From Peromyscus leucopus (lineage: Eukaryota > Chordata > Mammalia > Rodentia > Cricetidae), in NCBI RefSeq assembly GCF_004664715.2, contig NC_051072.1, positions 45,306,142 to 45,370,141 of the forward strand: a DNA stretch of 64,000 bases, read 5' to 3'. Below are positions 32,116 to 42,886 of this stretch, in pieces. The translations under genes were made by a program, and so were the position numbers. Every line of letters begins with the position of its first letter. Position 1 is the first letter of the stretch. The notes below the pieces were generated by a model, which ran no database searches, was not told the origin of the DNA, and was given only the letters and a program-made list of their open reading frames with translations.

Positions 32116-33250
32116 CCAGCCCAGGCAGAAGCAGCCAGGAGTCACATTCACGTGCTTTATTGGTCACCACTGAATTGGAATCACTTCTGACCCTTCAATC
32201 AAAAACACCGAGTAGCTGAAAGACTGGCTGGCCAACACTATGTTTGAAGTGAAATCAACCAAGCTTGGGCAACAGTAAAAACAGAACCTAAGCTCCATGC
32301 AACAGGGGAAGGTTAGAATCTCATATCAGAGACACAGTCAATGAAAGAAGTCCACATGGCCAGCCAGGTCACATCACAAAAATACAAACCCTATGGAAGG
32401 CCAGGACACCACATCATTTATACCTCACTCCACTAATCCTGTAGAAATTTTCTCCATTGAGAATTACCTAGACAAAGTGTAAGACACAGAATTGAAAAAA
32501 AAAATAAACATGCTGAAAGAATCCAAGGAGATTAAAGAGGACATGAACCTCAGTGAACTTAGGAATAAATTCTCAAGTGAAGACCAAGAAAGCACAATGG
32601 ATGGATAAGGTGATGAGGGCAATTCAGCATTGAAAACTGAATGCAGTAAAGAGAAATACTGAGGAACACTCAAGAGGAAATGGACATGGAATTGAGAACC
32701 TCGACAAGTCAATTAGACAACCCAAGGGGAAGCCTGACAGGTAGAATGGAGTAAGTAGAAGGTAGAATATCAGAACCCGAAGACAATGTAGAGGAATTGG
32801 ACCACTCATGCAATGAATATGACAAATTAAAACTCACAAAAAATATGACACACCGTGACAAGACCAAATCTATGAATCCTAGGCCCAGAAAGATAAAAAT
32901 CCTAGGTTAATGCCATAGATCAGATCTCCAAGAAGATCATGTGAGAAAACCAGGAAAATTAAGATGTACAGATAAAGGAAGTACACAGAGCATCAGATAG
33001 ACGGGACTAGGAAAGAAACTTCCCATGACATATATACCTAAAACACAAGATGTACAGAACAAAGAGAGAGGGTGCTGGAAGATGCCAGAGAAAAACTATG
33101 AGTCACATGTAAAGGAAAACCCACCAGAATGACAACTGACTTCTCAGTGGAAACTTTAAAAGCCTGAAGAGCCTGGAGCACCGTACTGCAAGTTCTAAAG
33201 GACAGTAGAGGCCAACCTAGCCTATTTTACCCAGTGAAAAGTCTGCCATA
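32116..33250 (+). mobile_element. LINE-1 5' UTR end and ORF1 (decayed)
   Basis: Follows the promoter monomers. ORF1-type sequence is recognisable: 'gagaattacctagacaaagtgtaagacacagaatt', 'gaggacatgaacctcagtgaac', 'gaattgagaacctcgacaagtcaattagacaacccaaggggaagcctgacaggtagaatgg' (coiled-coil region), 'gaagagcctggagcaccgtactgcaagttctaaaggacag' and 'aacctagcctattttacccagtgaaaagtctgcc' (C-terminal domain). Reading frames are interrupted by many stops. A separate L1 3' end is inserted at 33251. Confidence 0.85.
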
Positions 33251-33550
33251 CTAATGACTGCTGGGAGAGGGAAAATTAGACTCTCCCAGGGTAAGCCTCT
33301 TATTGGTTATCCAATACAAAGTGGTCAGCCCCTGAAACACACTCAAACAACAAACACGGACTTAGCAGATTGTGTTTTCATATTTGTGCATACATACATA
33401 CACATACATAGATGTATACAGAGACAATAAAAAAAAGAGGCTGTCCGTTTGAGAGAGATGGAAGGGATTAGGGTAGGAAAGGAAAAGAGGAAAGTAATGT
33501 AATTTTATTTTTATTAAAATGTATTAAAAATAAAAATGAAATAAAAATTA
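33251..33550 (+). mobile_element. 300-bp L1 3' end inserted in older L1 ORF1, with 9-bp TSD
   Basis: 'ctaatgactgctgggagagggaaaattagactctcccagggtaagcctcttattggttatcc', 'gtggtcagcccctgaaa', 'gagaggctgtccgtttgagagag' and a final A/T-rich 'taaaaataaaaatgaaataaaaatta' form a typical truncated rodent L1 3' UTR. The duplication tctgccata is at 33242-33250 and 33551-33559, and ORF1 homology resumes directly after it. Confidence 0.88.
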
Positions 33551-33904
33551 TCTGCCATAGTTGAAAGTGTAAAAAACAAAACAAAGCAAAACAAAAATCT
33601 TCCCAGTATACAAACAGACTAAAACAACTCCTGTCTACCAAACCAGCTCTACAGAGAATGATAGAAGCAATACTTCACACTGAAGAAAGAAATAGGCATA
33701 GACAAATAACTACAGAAAGAAAACAAGTGAAGCTATAATTATGGGAACACAAAATAGAACTAACATCACAAAAAACAAAAAACAAAAACAAATAAAATGA
33801 CAACAATCAACACACACTTTTCAACAATAACCTTAAACAATACTAACGGCTGCCACTCCCCAATCAAAAGATGCGGGTTGAATAGATTAAGACTCAAAAT
33901 CCTG
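33551..33904 (+). mobile_element. LINE-1 ORF1 end, inter-ORF region and ORF2 start
   Basis: Continues the L1 interrupted at 33251. 'agtatacaaacagactaaaacaactcc..aaaccagctctacagagaatgatagaagc' is the end of ORF1. From 33797 an open frame reads MTTINTHFSTITLNN..SPIKRC, which fits the ORF2 endonuclease N-terminus (family form MT..S.ITILTLNVNGLNSPIKR), including the catalytic Asn region. Confidence 0.85.
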
Positions 33905-34097
33905 GGGAAAGAGAGGTGGTACTGGCTGCTCTTCCAGAGGACCAGGGTTCAATTCCCAGCACCCACATGGCAGCTCATAACTGTCTGTAACTCCAGTTCC
34001 AGGCGATCTGACACCCTCACACAGACATGTATGCAGGCAATATACCAATGTATATTAAAATGCATAAATAAACAAATAAAAAAGATTAAAAAAACCA
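33905..34097 (+). mobile_element. B2 SINE inserted in L1 ORF2
   Basis: 'gaggtggtactggctgctcttccagaggaccagggttcaattcccagcacccacatggcagctcataactgtctgtaactcc' is the B2/B3 head to body, ending in 'aaataaacaaataaaaaagatt'. The first ~30 nt of the head are degraded. Flanks resemble each other (aaaatcct before, aaaattcat after), fitting an old duplication. It interrupts ORF2 just after the N-terminal motif. Confidence 0.85.
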
Positions 34098-34965
34098 AAA
34101 TTCATCTTTCTGTTGTCAACAAGAAATTCATCTTACCTTTAAGGATAGGCATCGGCTTAGAATAGAATGGTGGGAAAATATTCTAAGAAAATGGGACCAG
34201 GACACAAGTAGGCTTTGCTGTCTTAGTAGCTGATGAAATAGACTTCCAGCTGAAATTCACTGTAAGAGATAAAGAAGACACTTCATTCTGCTCGAGGGAG
34301 CAAACAGTTCACCACAAGGCGTTACTATCCTAAACATATATGCACCAAACTCTGGTGCACCCAATTTCACAAGATGTGCACTACTAGAGTTCAAGACAAA
34401 GGTTAACCACAACTCAGTAATAGCAGGTAACTTCAGTAGCCCACTTCTTCCAGTAGACAGGTTATCTGAACAAAAAATTAATAGGAAAATGTTGGATGTA
34501 AAGTACATCGTCCATCAATGGACCTAACAGATATCTACAGAATACTCCACCCAAACACCAAAGAATATACATTTGATTCAGCAGTCCATGGAATCTTCTC
34601 AAAATGGACAACATCCTAGGACACAAAACAAATCTCGACAAATACAGGACAGCTGAAGTGACATTGTGTATCCTACCCGAATCACAGTGCAATAATGCTT
34701 AAAATCAACAGCAAAAGAATCTTAGTAATACAAGAGCTCATGGAGATTAAACAGCACATTACTGAATGATGTTTAAGTCAAAGAAGAAATCAACAAAGAA
34801 AGAAATTCCTGGAGGTACATGAAAATGAAAACACAATACAACAAATGTTAAAAGTAACCCTGAAGGCAATTCATAGCTCAAAGTGTCTACATTTAATAAA
34901 AAAAAGAGCCAAATAAATGACTTAATGATGCAGCTCGAGTGCAGAAAAATAAGAATAAACCACAT
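34098..34965 (+). mobile_element. LINE-1 ORF2 endonuclease region, 3'-truncated
   Basis: ORF2 homology resumes with codons for CCQQEIHL (family CCIQETHL, catalytic Glu kept). It goes on through GNFSSPLLPVDRL at 34415-34460, where the family has GDFNTPLSP.DR: the catalytic Asp and Asn are changed to Asn and Ser. 'atggacctaacagatatctacagaatactccacccaaacaccaaagaatatac' follows. Homology stops abruptly at about 34965 ('gacttaatgatgcagctcgagtgcagaaaaataagaataaacc') before the reverse transcriptase core. Confidence 0.87.
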
Positions 34966-35139
34966 CTTAACCTCTGCTCTGTAATTTGTCCACTAAAAAA
35001 ATATGAACAAAGATCTTGAGTAACTTCTTATCCCTTCTATAAAATTATAAAATTCATGATGTCTTTTTTCAACTTGATAGTGAGGCACATGCCCCTAACC
35101 ACCTAATTTGCTAAGTACAATGAGAACATTTTCTCTTAC

Positions 35140-35162
35140 AAACACACACACACACACACACA

Positions 35163-35199
<37 letters not shown>

Positions 35200-35201
35200 C
35201 A

Positions 35202-35249
<48 letters not shown>

Positions 35250-35284
35250 TACAGAAACAGACAGACAGAGAGAGAGAGACAGAG
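35140..35284. repeat. Compound (CA)n(GA)n(CA)n(GACA)n microsatellite
   Basis: Alternating CA and GA blocks over about 145 bp. Apparent open frames across it on both strands are repeat translations. Confidence 0.97.
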
Positions 35285-36804
35285 ATGGGGAGAAATCTTT
35301 GGGTGGATGAGTAGATGACCCAAGTCAACTATGGCTTGCTTTCTCTCAGAAGGATTTTCAAATGTCTTTGGTACACATTTGGACAAGTCTCTTTCATCTT
35401 CAGAAAAGTACTAAAATGTCTCCTAAACTATCAAAGACTTATAAATCCAGGATCTGAAAAACAAAAACAAAATGAAATAAAAACAACAACAACAACAACA
35501 AAAACAAAAGCAAAAAAACCCCAAACCCCAAATCCAAACTCTTTAGAATGTAAAACATAACTAAAAAGATAATTATACAAATTTAACTTTTATACACAAA
35601 ACCCCACCCCAGTGTTACCAGGGCCCACTGCTGTACAGAAACCAGTTCTGTGTCACAGAACCTGGTTGGAAGAATTAGCGACAGTTCTAGAGGTTATTGA
35701 AAAAAAAAATTGATCTGGTAGTTATTTATTTACAATGAACACAAATAGCTACAGGAATGCCCAAGGCATTGTACTTAATCACATCTAATGCTTTACATTA
35801 GATTCTGAAACCCTTCTGTCAAAAGTCACAACTCGCTCAGTAAGTATTTATTTAAAGAGTTCAGGAGGTTGGCACAGCAGCACACTTCAGCCGGGTAGCA
35901 AGAACAAAAGGGGTCCTGTACAGGGAGAGAATACGGGCACTTCAGAGAGAATGTGCCTCGCCTTTTTCTTCCTTGGCTCCTTCAACTCTGGTACTAAAAA
36001 ATTACAAGGGTGCAGGTACATTTACACTCTCGTGCATTTATCAGCCTGTGACATTTATTGGGTCTGTCTGTGCAGAAATGTGAACAGCCATCATGGAAGG
36101 AATTCAAAGGAACCGCAAGACCAGACCTTTGTCCCGGGAAAATGCACATGAAAGAAATGAGCAGATGCCCGGAATAACACATCAAGAGTGTATGAATGGA
36201 GTAAAATCTCTAGGTACACAATTAATGAAAGGCTCCTTGAGTGGAGGAATTGAGAGAATTGGGTCAAGGTAATCAGCAAAGCTCTTACAAGCTGATTTTG
36301 AGGCTGGGTTGAAGGGTGAATGGAGCTGGATGGAATGGAGAAAGAGGGGATGTACGCCTCATTGCGTGGGGCATATGATTTTGGATGGGTATAATTTGTG
36401 GCTTGTTGATACAATGCCTTTTGTCAAATTAGTTAACAGTGTAACATTTTGAAATAAGGGAACATCACACTAGAAATGTACCTAAGTGCCGTCGGTGAAG
36501 GAGATGGGACCAGGGTAGCCTTCTTTGTTCTCTTGGAATGCCAAGTTCCAGGTTGACCCCAGGTCTGACTACAAATTCTTCTTAAGAAAAGAATACAGAC
36601 TGCACCAAGGAAAGCATTCTTTCCATTTAGGAATAAAGAGACTTCAAAAGAGAAGAGTTAACTCTGAAGATACCATGAAAGGAATTAACCCTAAATGTGC
36701 CATGAAAGTAGACCACTAAGGAAGGATGTGCCCTATGAGCCCCCCAGGGATTGTGGAGTAGAAGGAATCTAAGTTTTCCCCATAAGGTAGGGTGGTAATC
36801 ACTG
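35285..36804. other. Unique sequence, nothing recognised
   Basis: About 1.5 kb without a recognised family; an AAC-rich patch is at 35455-35525. Open frames up to 107 codons (36091-36414, minus) show no domain. Confidence 0.4.
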
Positions 36805-36980
36805 TAGTTAGTTTTAATTATCAACTTGACATAGCCTAGAGTCATCTGAGAAGAAAGCCTCAGTTGAGGAATTGCCTAGATCAATTGGCCTGTGGGCATG
36901 TCTGTGGTGGATTGTCTTATTAATTGATATAGGAAGGCCCAGTCCACTGTGGGTGTCACTTCCCCTAGCCAGGTGGTTTG
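36805..36980 (+). mobile_element. Older LTR-like repeat, left part
   Basis: 'gttagttttaattatcaacttgacatagcctagagtcatctgagaagaaagcctcagttgaggaattgcctagatcaattggcctgtgggcatgtctg' is a common rodent repeat related in layout to ERVL/MLT2 LTRs (ttaattttatgtgtcaacttg..). It is split by a solo LTR and resumes at 37362. Confidence 0.55.
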
Positions 36981-37355
36981 TGCTGTGGGATGTTTTGTAT
37001 TCTGTGAATATGTATTGCTCTGATTGGTTGATAAATAAAATGCTGATTGGCCAGTAGCCAGGCAGGAAGTATAGGTGGGACAAGCAGACGAGGAGAATTC
37101 TGGGAAGAGGAAGGCTGAGTTAGGAGATGTCAGCCCACCATCCAGGGAGCAGCATGTCATGGAGCATGTGGCAACATATAGATTAACAGAAATGTGCTGA
37201 GTTTAAGTGCAAGAGCTAGTCAGTAGTTAGTCTGAGCTAATGGCCGAACAGTTTTAATTAATAAAAGTCTCTGTGTGTTTACTTGTGGGACTGGCGGGTG
37301 AGAGAGATTTGTCCTGACCACGGGCCAGGCAGGACACAGGAAAACCTCAGCTACA
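36981..37355 (+). mobile_element. Solo LTR (375 bp) with perfect 6-bp TSD
   Basis: Begins tgctgtgggatg and ends ctcagctaca; flanked by ggtttg at 36975-36980 and 37356-37361. TG..CA ends and a 6-bp duplication fit a class II (ERVK-like) endogenous retrovirus LTR; no internal retroviral sequence remains. It contains an AATAAA signal (gataaataaaatgc) and shares its length with the copy at 13036-13422. Confidence 0.88.
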
Positions 37356-37361
37356 GGTTTG

Positions 37362-37560
37362 GATTGCATAAGAAAGCTAGCTAAGAGTGAGCCAGTGAGT
37401 GAGCCACCAAGCAGAATTCATTCACGGTTTCTGCTTCAATTTCTTGCTGATGGTCTGTGACCCAAAAGTGTAGGCCGGATAAACCCTTTCTTCCCTCTGT
37501 TGCTTTTTGTTTTGTCCCAGCAGCAAAATGGGAACTAGAACACCCATGTACCAGGTACTG
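37362..37560 (+). mobile_element. Older LTR-like repeat, right part
   Basis: Continues the 36805 element: 'ttgcataagaaagctagctaagagtgagccagtgagtgagccaccaagcagaattcattcacggtttctgcttcaa', 'gtgtaggccggataaaccctttcttccctctgttgctttt' (poly(A)-signal-like aataaacc variant) and 'gggaactagaacac'. Confidence 0.55.
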
Positions 37561-39973
37561 ACGGTTAAGGTTACCAGCGAAGGGATGGGTGGAGGGTGGA
37601 GGGTGGCAAGGAGACCCCAGAAGTCTAAGCCATTATTTCTTACTGTAGGAAGTGTAGGCCTGAAGATGAGTGAAAACACGGTGGGCACTTAGAAGACATA
37701 GGCTGTCAGAGAATGTGGGCAGATAGCACCAAACTGACAAGTGACAGTTGACATTTGAATCGGGCCTTGCAGATCCGTTTGCTGTGTTCTAGGTGAGGTA
37801 GGTGGGACATCTGAGGCAGTGGGATAGGCCGTCAGAGAATTACGGAAGCAGAAAAGAGCGATGTGTTCAAAGAGGCCACGCTGCATCTCGAAGGAAACTG
37901 CCTATGTTGTGGGCAAGAAAGATGAGAGAGAGAAAAGATAGATGTTTTGGCACATATACTAATCAGCTATCTCAAGGCAGTTTCAGTGGCAGAAGTTCAG
38001 GCTGGACCACTCCCCTGATCGACTCAGTCCAGCCAAATCCATGTGGTAGCAAATGGCGTCATCATATCTCCTGAGTTCTTCATCAGACCAGCTGTAGGGA
38101 GAAGAAATGGGTCAAGGGCACCTATGGCCCAAAGGAGACTTACAGCATATCCTTTTAAACATTAGCAGGTCTAAGTTATAATTTTTATTACTTGGGTGAA
38201 ATCAATCATAAACACAAAAAAGAGTCTTCTACAGAGGTCAGGAGAGCTGTGACTGGGTCCATGATGGAGTTTGGGGGTCACTGGCATGATACAGTCTGCA
38301 TGATGGTTAATCAGGCATTTGCTGTAGTTATTCCTAAAGCTGTATTTGTTTTGTGATATTCTCTGTATAATTTTTTTGCAGTAAAATTTATCAGTAAGGT
38401 TCTCCTAAGAGTGAATCGAGTTTTGTGTAGGCGTGTGCCATAGATACAGACAGAGAGCTTGATGGAGGGGACTGAGAGGAACCATGGTGGCAGAGATCAG
38501 CTGTGGCTCACACTGGCTGCTCAGAGCCTTGAACTGAAGGCACAGTGAGTTCTGACATGCAAACCCTCCACCCCCAAAGCCTACCCTAACTACTCAATAA
38601 TTTCCTCTAACAATCTCCTCAGGCTCACCTTGCTAGAAAGCCTCAGGTCTTTATATTCCACTTTGTTGAGGTGACTTTTAATATTAGGTGACCTGAAAAC
38701 ATATTCATTGACTCTTCAGTTTGATCAATATAGGTCTATGGCTGTTGGAAAAAAAAAACATACACATACAACGACATGCCGTGCCTTTTTTGTCTTACCA
38801 ATAATCCATGCATCACGCAGACTTGACATTGGCTTTCAGAGCACATCCCAGTTCCTGAGGCATGTTTGCTTTATAGTAAGGAGCTAAGCATCTCAGGCTG
38901 TGGGTACCGGTGTCAGGAATATATGAGTTCAGCCAAGACAATGAGCAGGATGCTAATAGAGCAGTAACTAATGCAGCTAAACAAACATATTCCCAATCCC
39001 CCTGACATCTTTGAATATCCATCTCAGGCATCTCTGTCCTGACTGGCCAAGAGCTTTATTCACCATCTGCTTTTCCTTGGATAGGGGAAGCAGGGTGCCT
39101 CGAACAGAGCTTTTGCATAGAGAAGCCTGTCAGCCTCTATTAACTATATACACAAGTAAAAGTAACTAAGGTCCACTGTGTGTGAGTGAAGCTTTGATAT
39201 GGTCCTGTAGTAATTCTGGCTCATTCATTTTAGGGAGTAGGTTTGAACCTTGCTATCTTTGTATGTATATTAACTTCTTGCAGAGAGGATATAGTGTGAA
39301 TAACAAATTAAGGATCAGATACTTTAGGTCAACGGGGCATTCACAAATGTTCAATGTCATGGCTAACATCAATTGAAACCATAATACCACTTGGCAGAGA
39401 GGCGAGATGGAGGTAGAACCTTCAAAATGTAAAGAGAATGATCCAGCAAATTAGCCAGTGCATATTAAATATTCTTACAAAACAGCTTGCTTTGCATTGC
39501 TTTTATGCAAACTCCTGCACCAAGTTTGTGAGGGACTTAAATTTGCATTTCTTCATACCCTGTGGGTCATTCCTGATAATGAAGCATAAAGAATAGGCAG
39601 GTGTTACATGGTTTTCCTAAGGAGACACAACCAAGTCTATTCATCCTAGATTGGATGCTGAGATACATCACAGCATGATTCTACCCAAGCCTGATTCAAT
39701 AAACCAGGGGGGGCTATTGCGGTTACTTACAGGAACATGGAGTGACTCAGTTGTATCAAAAGGGCCCGACCCGTGGAGGATGATGACTTCCCCAAATGGT
39801 GTCACTAGTGTACCCCATGCAGTTCTCATCTCCATTTAAGAGTCTCCTCGCCTCTCAGAGTTGTTTTCTCACATGACCTCAGGGAGAGTCTTAGGAGTCT
39901 TGTAGATTTTCTGAGCTTCCTGTGCCTCCTGAGTTTCACTAGCTTCCTTCCTCCTACCCATCCCCCCCACCCC

Positions 39974-39975
<2 letters not shown>
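37561..39975. other. Unique sequence, nothing recognised
   Basis: About 2.4 kb with no family recognised apart from short simple stretches. Open frames are short and featureless. Confidence 0.4.

Positions 39976-40028
<53 letters not shown>
39976..40028. repeat. (GT)n microsatellite
   Basis: About 26 uninterrupted GT units preceded by a C-run. Confidence 0.97.
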
Positions 40029-40029
<1 letters not shown>

Positions 40030-40549
40030 AGAGACCAGGGGTCAACCTTGGGGGTCATTTACCAATAGTCATCTATCTTGTTTATTAACAAGAGGTTCTC
40101 TAACTGGGGTCTGGGGCTCACTGACTTGGCTAGGATGGCTAGCCAGCGAACTTCAGGGATCCACCTGTCTCCTACTTTGCCGCACTTTGTGCTTAAAAGT
40201 TGACACTGCCATGCCTGGCTTTCTATGTGAGAATTGGGAGATTAGAACTAGGGTCTGCCTGCTTGTACAGCAAGTACATCACCACTGGGTCCATCTCCCT
40301 AGCTCAGCTTCCTGGGTCTCACGAGCTACTCACCCCACACCAGGAGGAAATGTTTTAATTCAGAAAAATATATAGATAACGGAAATTCAACCAATCAAGC
40401 ACAAAGTATTTAATGTATATTAGATGAAGAACTTTTTGGAGAATGTCTTACCTATTGTCTTCACACATCAACGGAGAGAATACAGAGTAATTAGTGTGAT
40501 GTCACATACCCAGTCAGGCATATATAGTGAGATAGTGCTTTAAAATAAA
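40029..40549. other. Unique sequence, nothing recognised
   Basis: The 131-codon open frame at 39980-40375 starts inside the GT microsatellite (poly Cys-Val) and shows no domain; not called as a gene. The part 40080-40330 may be an old SINE-like relic but I cannot assign it. Confidence 0.35.
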
Positions 40550-40563
40550 AACTAACCAAATGA

Positions 40564-40632
40564 GGACAGGCTCCAAAGCTACACAGAGAAATCCTGTCTC
40601 GAAAAACAAAAACAAAACAAAACAAAAAACCT
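40564..40632 (+). mobile_element. Severely 5'-truncated B1 with perfect 14-bp TSD
   Basis: Only the last ~40 nt of B1 (ggacaggctccaaagctacacagagaaatcctgtctcg) and its AAAC-rich tail are present. aactaaccaaatga at 40550-40563 is repeated at 40633-40646. The duplication shows the element inserted already truncated, rather than losing its head later. Confidence 0.92.
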
Positions 40633-40704
40633 AACTAACCAAATGAAGAGTGGAGACTTTGGAAGCCAAGTGAGTTTGGATACACAGAGAACCATTTGCT
40701 GATT

Positions 40705-40800
40705 GATGGTCTTAGGGAATTTCATTATCTTTACTGAAACTCAGTTTTTTAACCTATAAAATGGCAATGATTTTAATATGTCATACTTATAACTATGCTT
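40705..40800 (+). mobile_element. Possible MIR fragment
   Basis: 'ttactgaaactcagttttttaacctataaaatggcaatgattttaata' fits the MIR core 'cctcagtttcctcatctgtaaaatggggataataata'. Confidence 0.5.
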
Positions 40801-42819
40801 AGTTGTACCACACATCAATGTTCCTCACTACTCGGCTGCCAGCCTGCCCTAATATTCCATGTTTTAGATAGGCAGCATCAGGAAAAATACCAAGATTAAA
40901 TCTGGAAGGTACCAGAAAGGATAGAAGGATACACTTGGCAGAGTTGGAAGGACCCAAGGTTTAAGATTCACCCCGAGGGCCGATGATATGCCATCTACTT
41001 AATGTTACATAGCTTGAGAGCTGAAAGTCCCCTACATTTACCTCCTCTGAGGTCAGACATTGATTCTCTAGAAATGTTCTGTTCTCCGAGGTTTTAGGAG
41101 GTGAGTCAGATGTTGCAAAGAAATACACAGATCCCTTTCTAAGGGAAGGCCCCCTACCCAGCCTTGAATATCTCCATAGCCAGCAGCTGTTCCTTCAGGA
41201 TCACCTCAGTTTTTGAGGCTAGGTCACATTCCGCTTGAACACCCTCAGCCAAGGTCAGAGTCAACAATGGGAGCTGAAAGCACTTTTTTTTCCCCCTGCG
41301 TGTTTTCCAGCCAATGACTGAGGGAAATGGTGGTGGGAGGGAGAGCCTAGCGGTTTCCACCTTCTCACCCTCCTCTGGTTGGAACCCTCAATGGAATAGC
41401 TTCCATCAGAGCGGCACGCGGCTTTCCCACTCCGTGTGGGTCTGAGGGTCCTTCTGCCCAACTTTATTTCCTCCTTTCCATTTCACGCTGTCACTCCTCA
41501 AGAAACCCCTTTTACCCATAATTCTGCCTCAACAGCCGTTTGCTTCCTGGTACTGACTGGTCACATCCTGGCTGGGGTGGGGAGGAAGCTTTAGTGCACG
41601 TGCGCTAGTGAGCCGGCGACTAAGAACGGAGCAAGAACTCGGCACCGGTTAAAGAGGATGAGAAGTGTTAGGAGGGCTCATTGCAGGGGGGTTCCTGGCC
41701 GCCAAGAACAGCTCCAAGGGCTGGGAATGGAGGGAAGAGAGCAGTACCAATCAGCAGTGGGCTGGAGACAGGCATGGATACAGGAACCCAGTGGACAAGA
41801 TGAATCGTGTGTTATGCGGATGCTCTCCAACCCCACGCGCTACCAAGTTAGATAGAAATACAACAAAAGGAAATCCCTGCTTAACCCAGTAATGCGGGAG
41901 TTAATTCAGCTACAGGTCTCTGGCAGTGGCATGTATTTGAAAGAGAAGTATTGCTTGCTATCATCTGCCGGGTATCTTTTGCCTTTGGAGATGCCTGTCA
42001 ACCATGTAGCCTTGCATTCCCATCATGGAGTCAGGGGTAGACCGAATCAGATCACGGAAACCCTTGGACCTAGTGAGTAGTCTGGGGAGAGTAGATCTCA
42101 GAAGAAAGAGACTGCTTTCAGGGATTGATACGGATGGTGAGGGACAGTGGTTCTCGCTCTTCTTGCTGGGGCAGGGAGTTCAAACATGGTATGAACCCGA
42201 AGCTCCTGGGGACCACATCTGGAGAGAACCTGCCTAAGGATGAAGCCACGGTGATGATCTAATTTGAGAACAATTTAGACATAGGGAGAAAATTGTGTTG
42301 TTTCCTTGAGCCATTTGGATTTGGGTAGGTCTCTCTGATATTATTATTAGATTTTGACTAATACAATACAAGTTGTCCAGATTGATCCTGTGCTGAAACC
42401 GGCAATATCCTGGAAAAGTGTTCAGCTGCTAATCAAATACTAATATGAGTTTATGAAACATAAAGCTGCCTGTTCCTAATAGGGATGGCCTAATGTGTCT
42501 TCCTTATGGCTTCTAATGAGAAATCAATGACAATCGTGTGTGTGAATCAGAAGTAGCAACTTCTCTTAGATCTGCCAATGTCTGTAACACCTAATTCTAA
42601 ATAAGGGCTAGGATATTCTGTTGGGGAAGCATCAAAATTTTGTAATGTGTTGAGTGGGCCAGGGAAGTAGCTGGAGCTCTCTGGTTCTGAGAAAAGGCAA
42701 AATTTACAGTCCACAATGACCTTCTTTTTGACAATATAAAATGCTGCCTTTAGAAGCTGATTAGTAAAAATCAATGCATGCAGAAACCTGGGGAAACTGT
42801 CATTACCGGTCCAGAAAAT

Positions 42820-42822
<3 letters not shown>
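40801..42822. other. Unique sequence; small CpG cluster at 41595-41710
   Basis: Around 41595-41650 six or more CpGs occur in about 60 bp (cacgtgcgc, agccggcgac, acggagc, ctcggcaccgg), unlike the surroundings, but this is too short for a CpG island. Open frames nearby are short and unrecognised. 42540-42780 has a 75-codon minus frame with no domain. Confidence 0.4.
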
Positions 42823-42866
<44 letters not shown>

Positions 42867-42886
42867 TGCGCGCGCGCGCGCGCGCT
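42823..42886. repeat. (TG)n(CG)n alternating purine-pyrimidine tract
   Basis: About 40 bp of TG followed by about 20 bp of CG, all strictly alternating purine-pyrimidine. This is a strong Z-DNA-forming type of sequence. The CG part is exceptional in a methylated mammalian genome. Confidence 0.95.

Noticed and set aside
35095..35386. Overlapping Cys-Val / His-Thr frames on both strands
   Set aside because: Translations of the compound CA/GA microsatellite.
39980..40375. 131-codon plus-strand open frame
   Set aside because: The first ~16 codons are a (GT)n microsatellite (Cys-Val repeat), and the rest matches no family I know.
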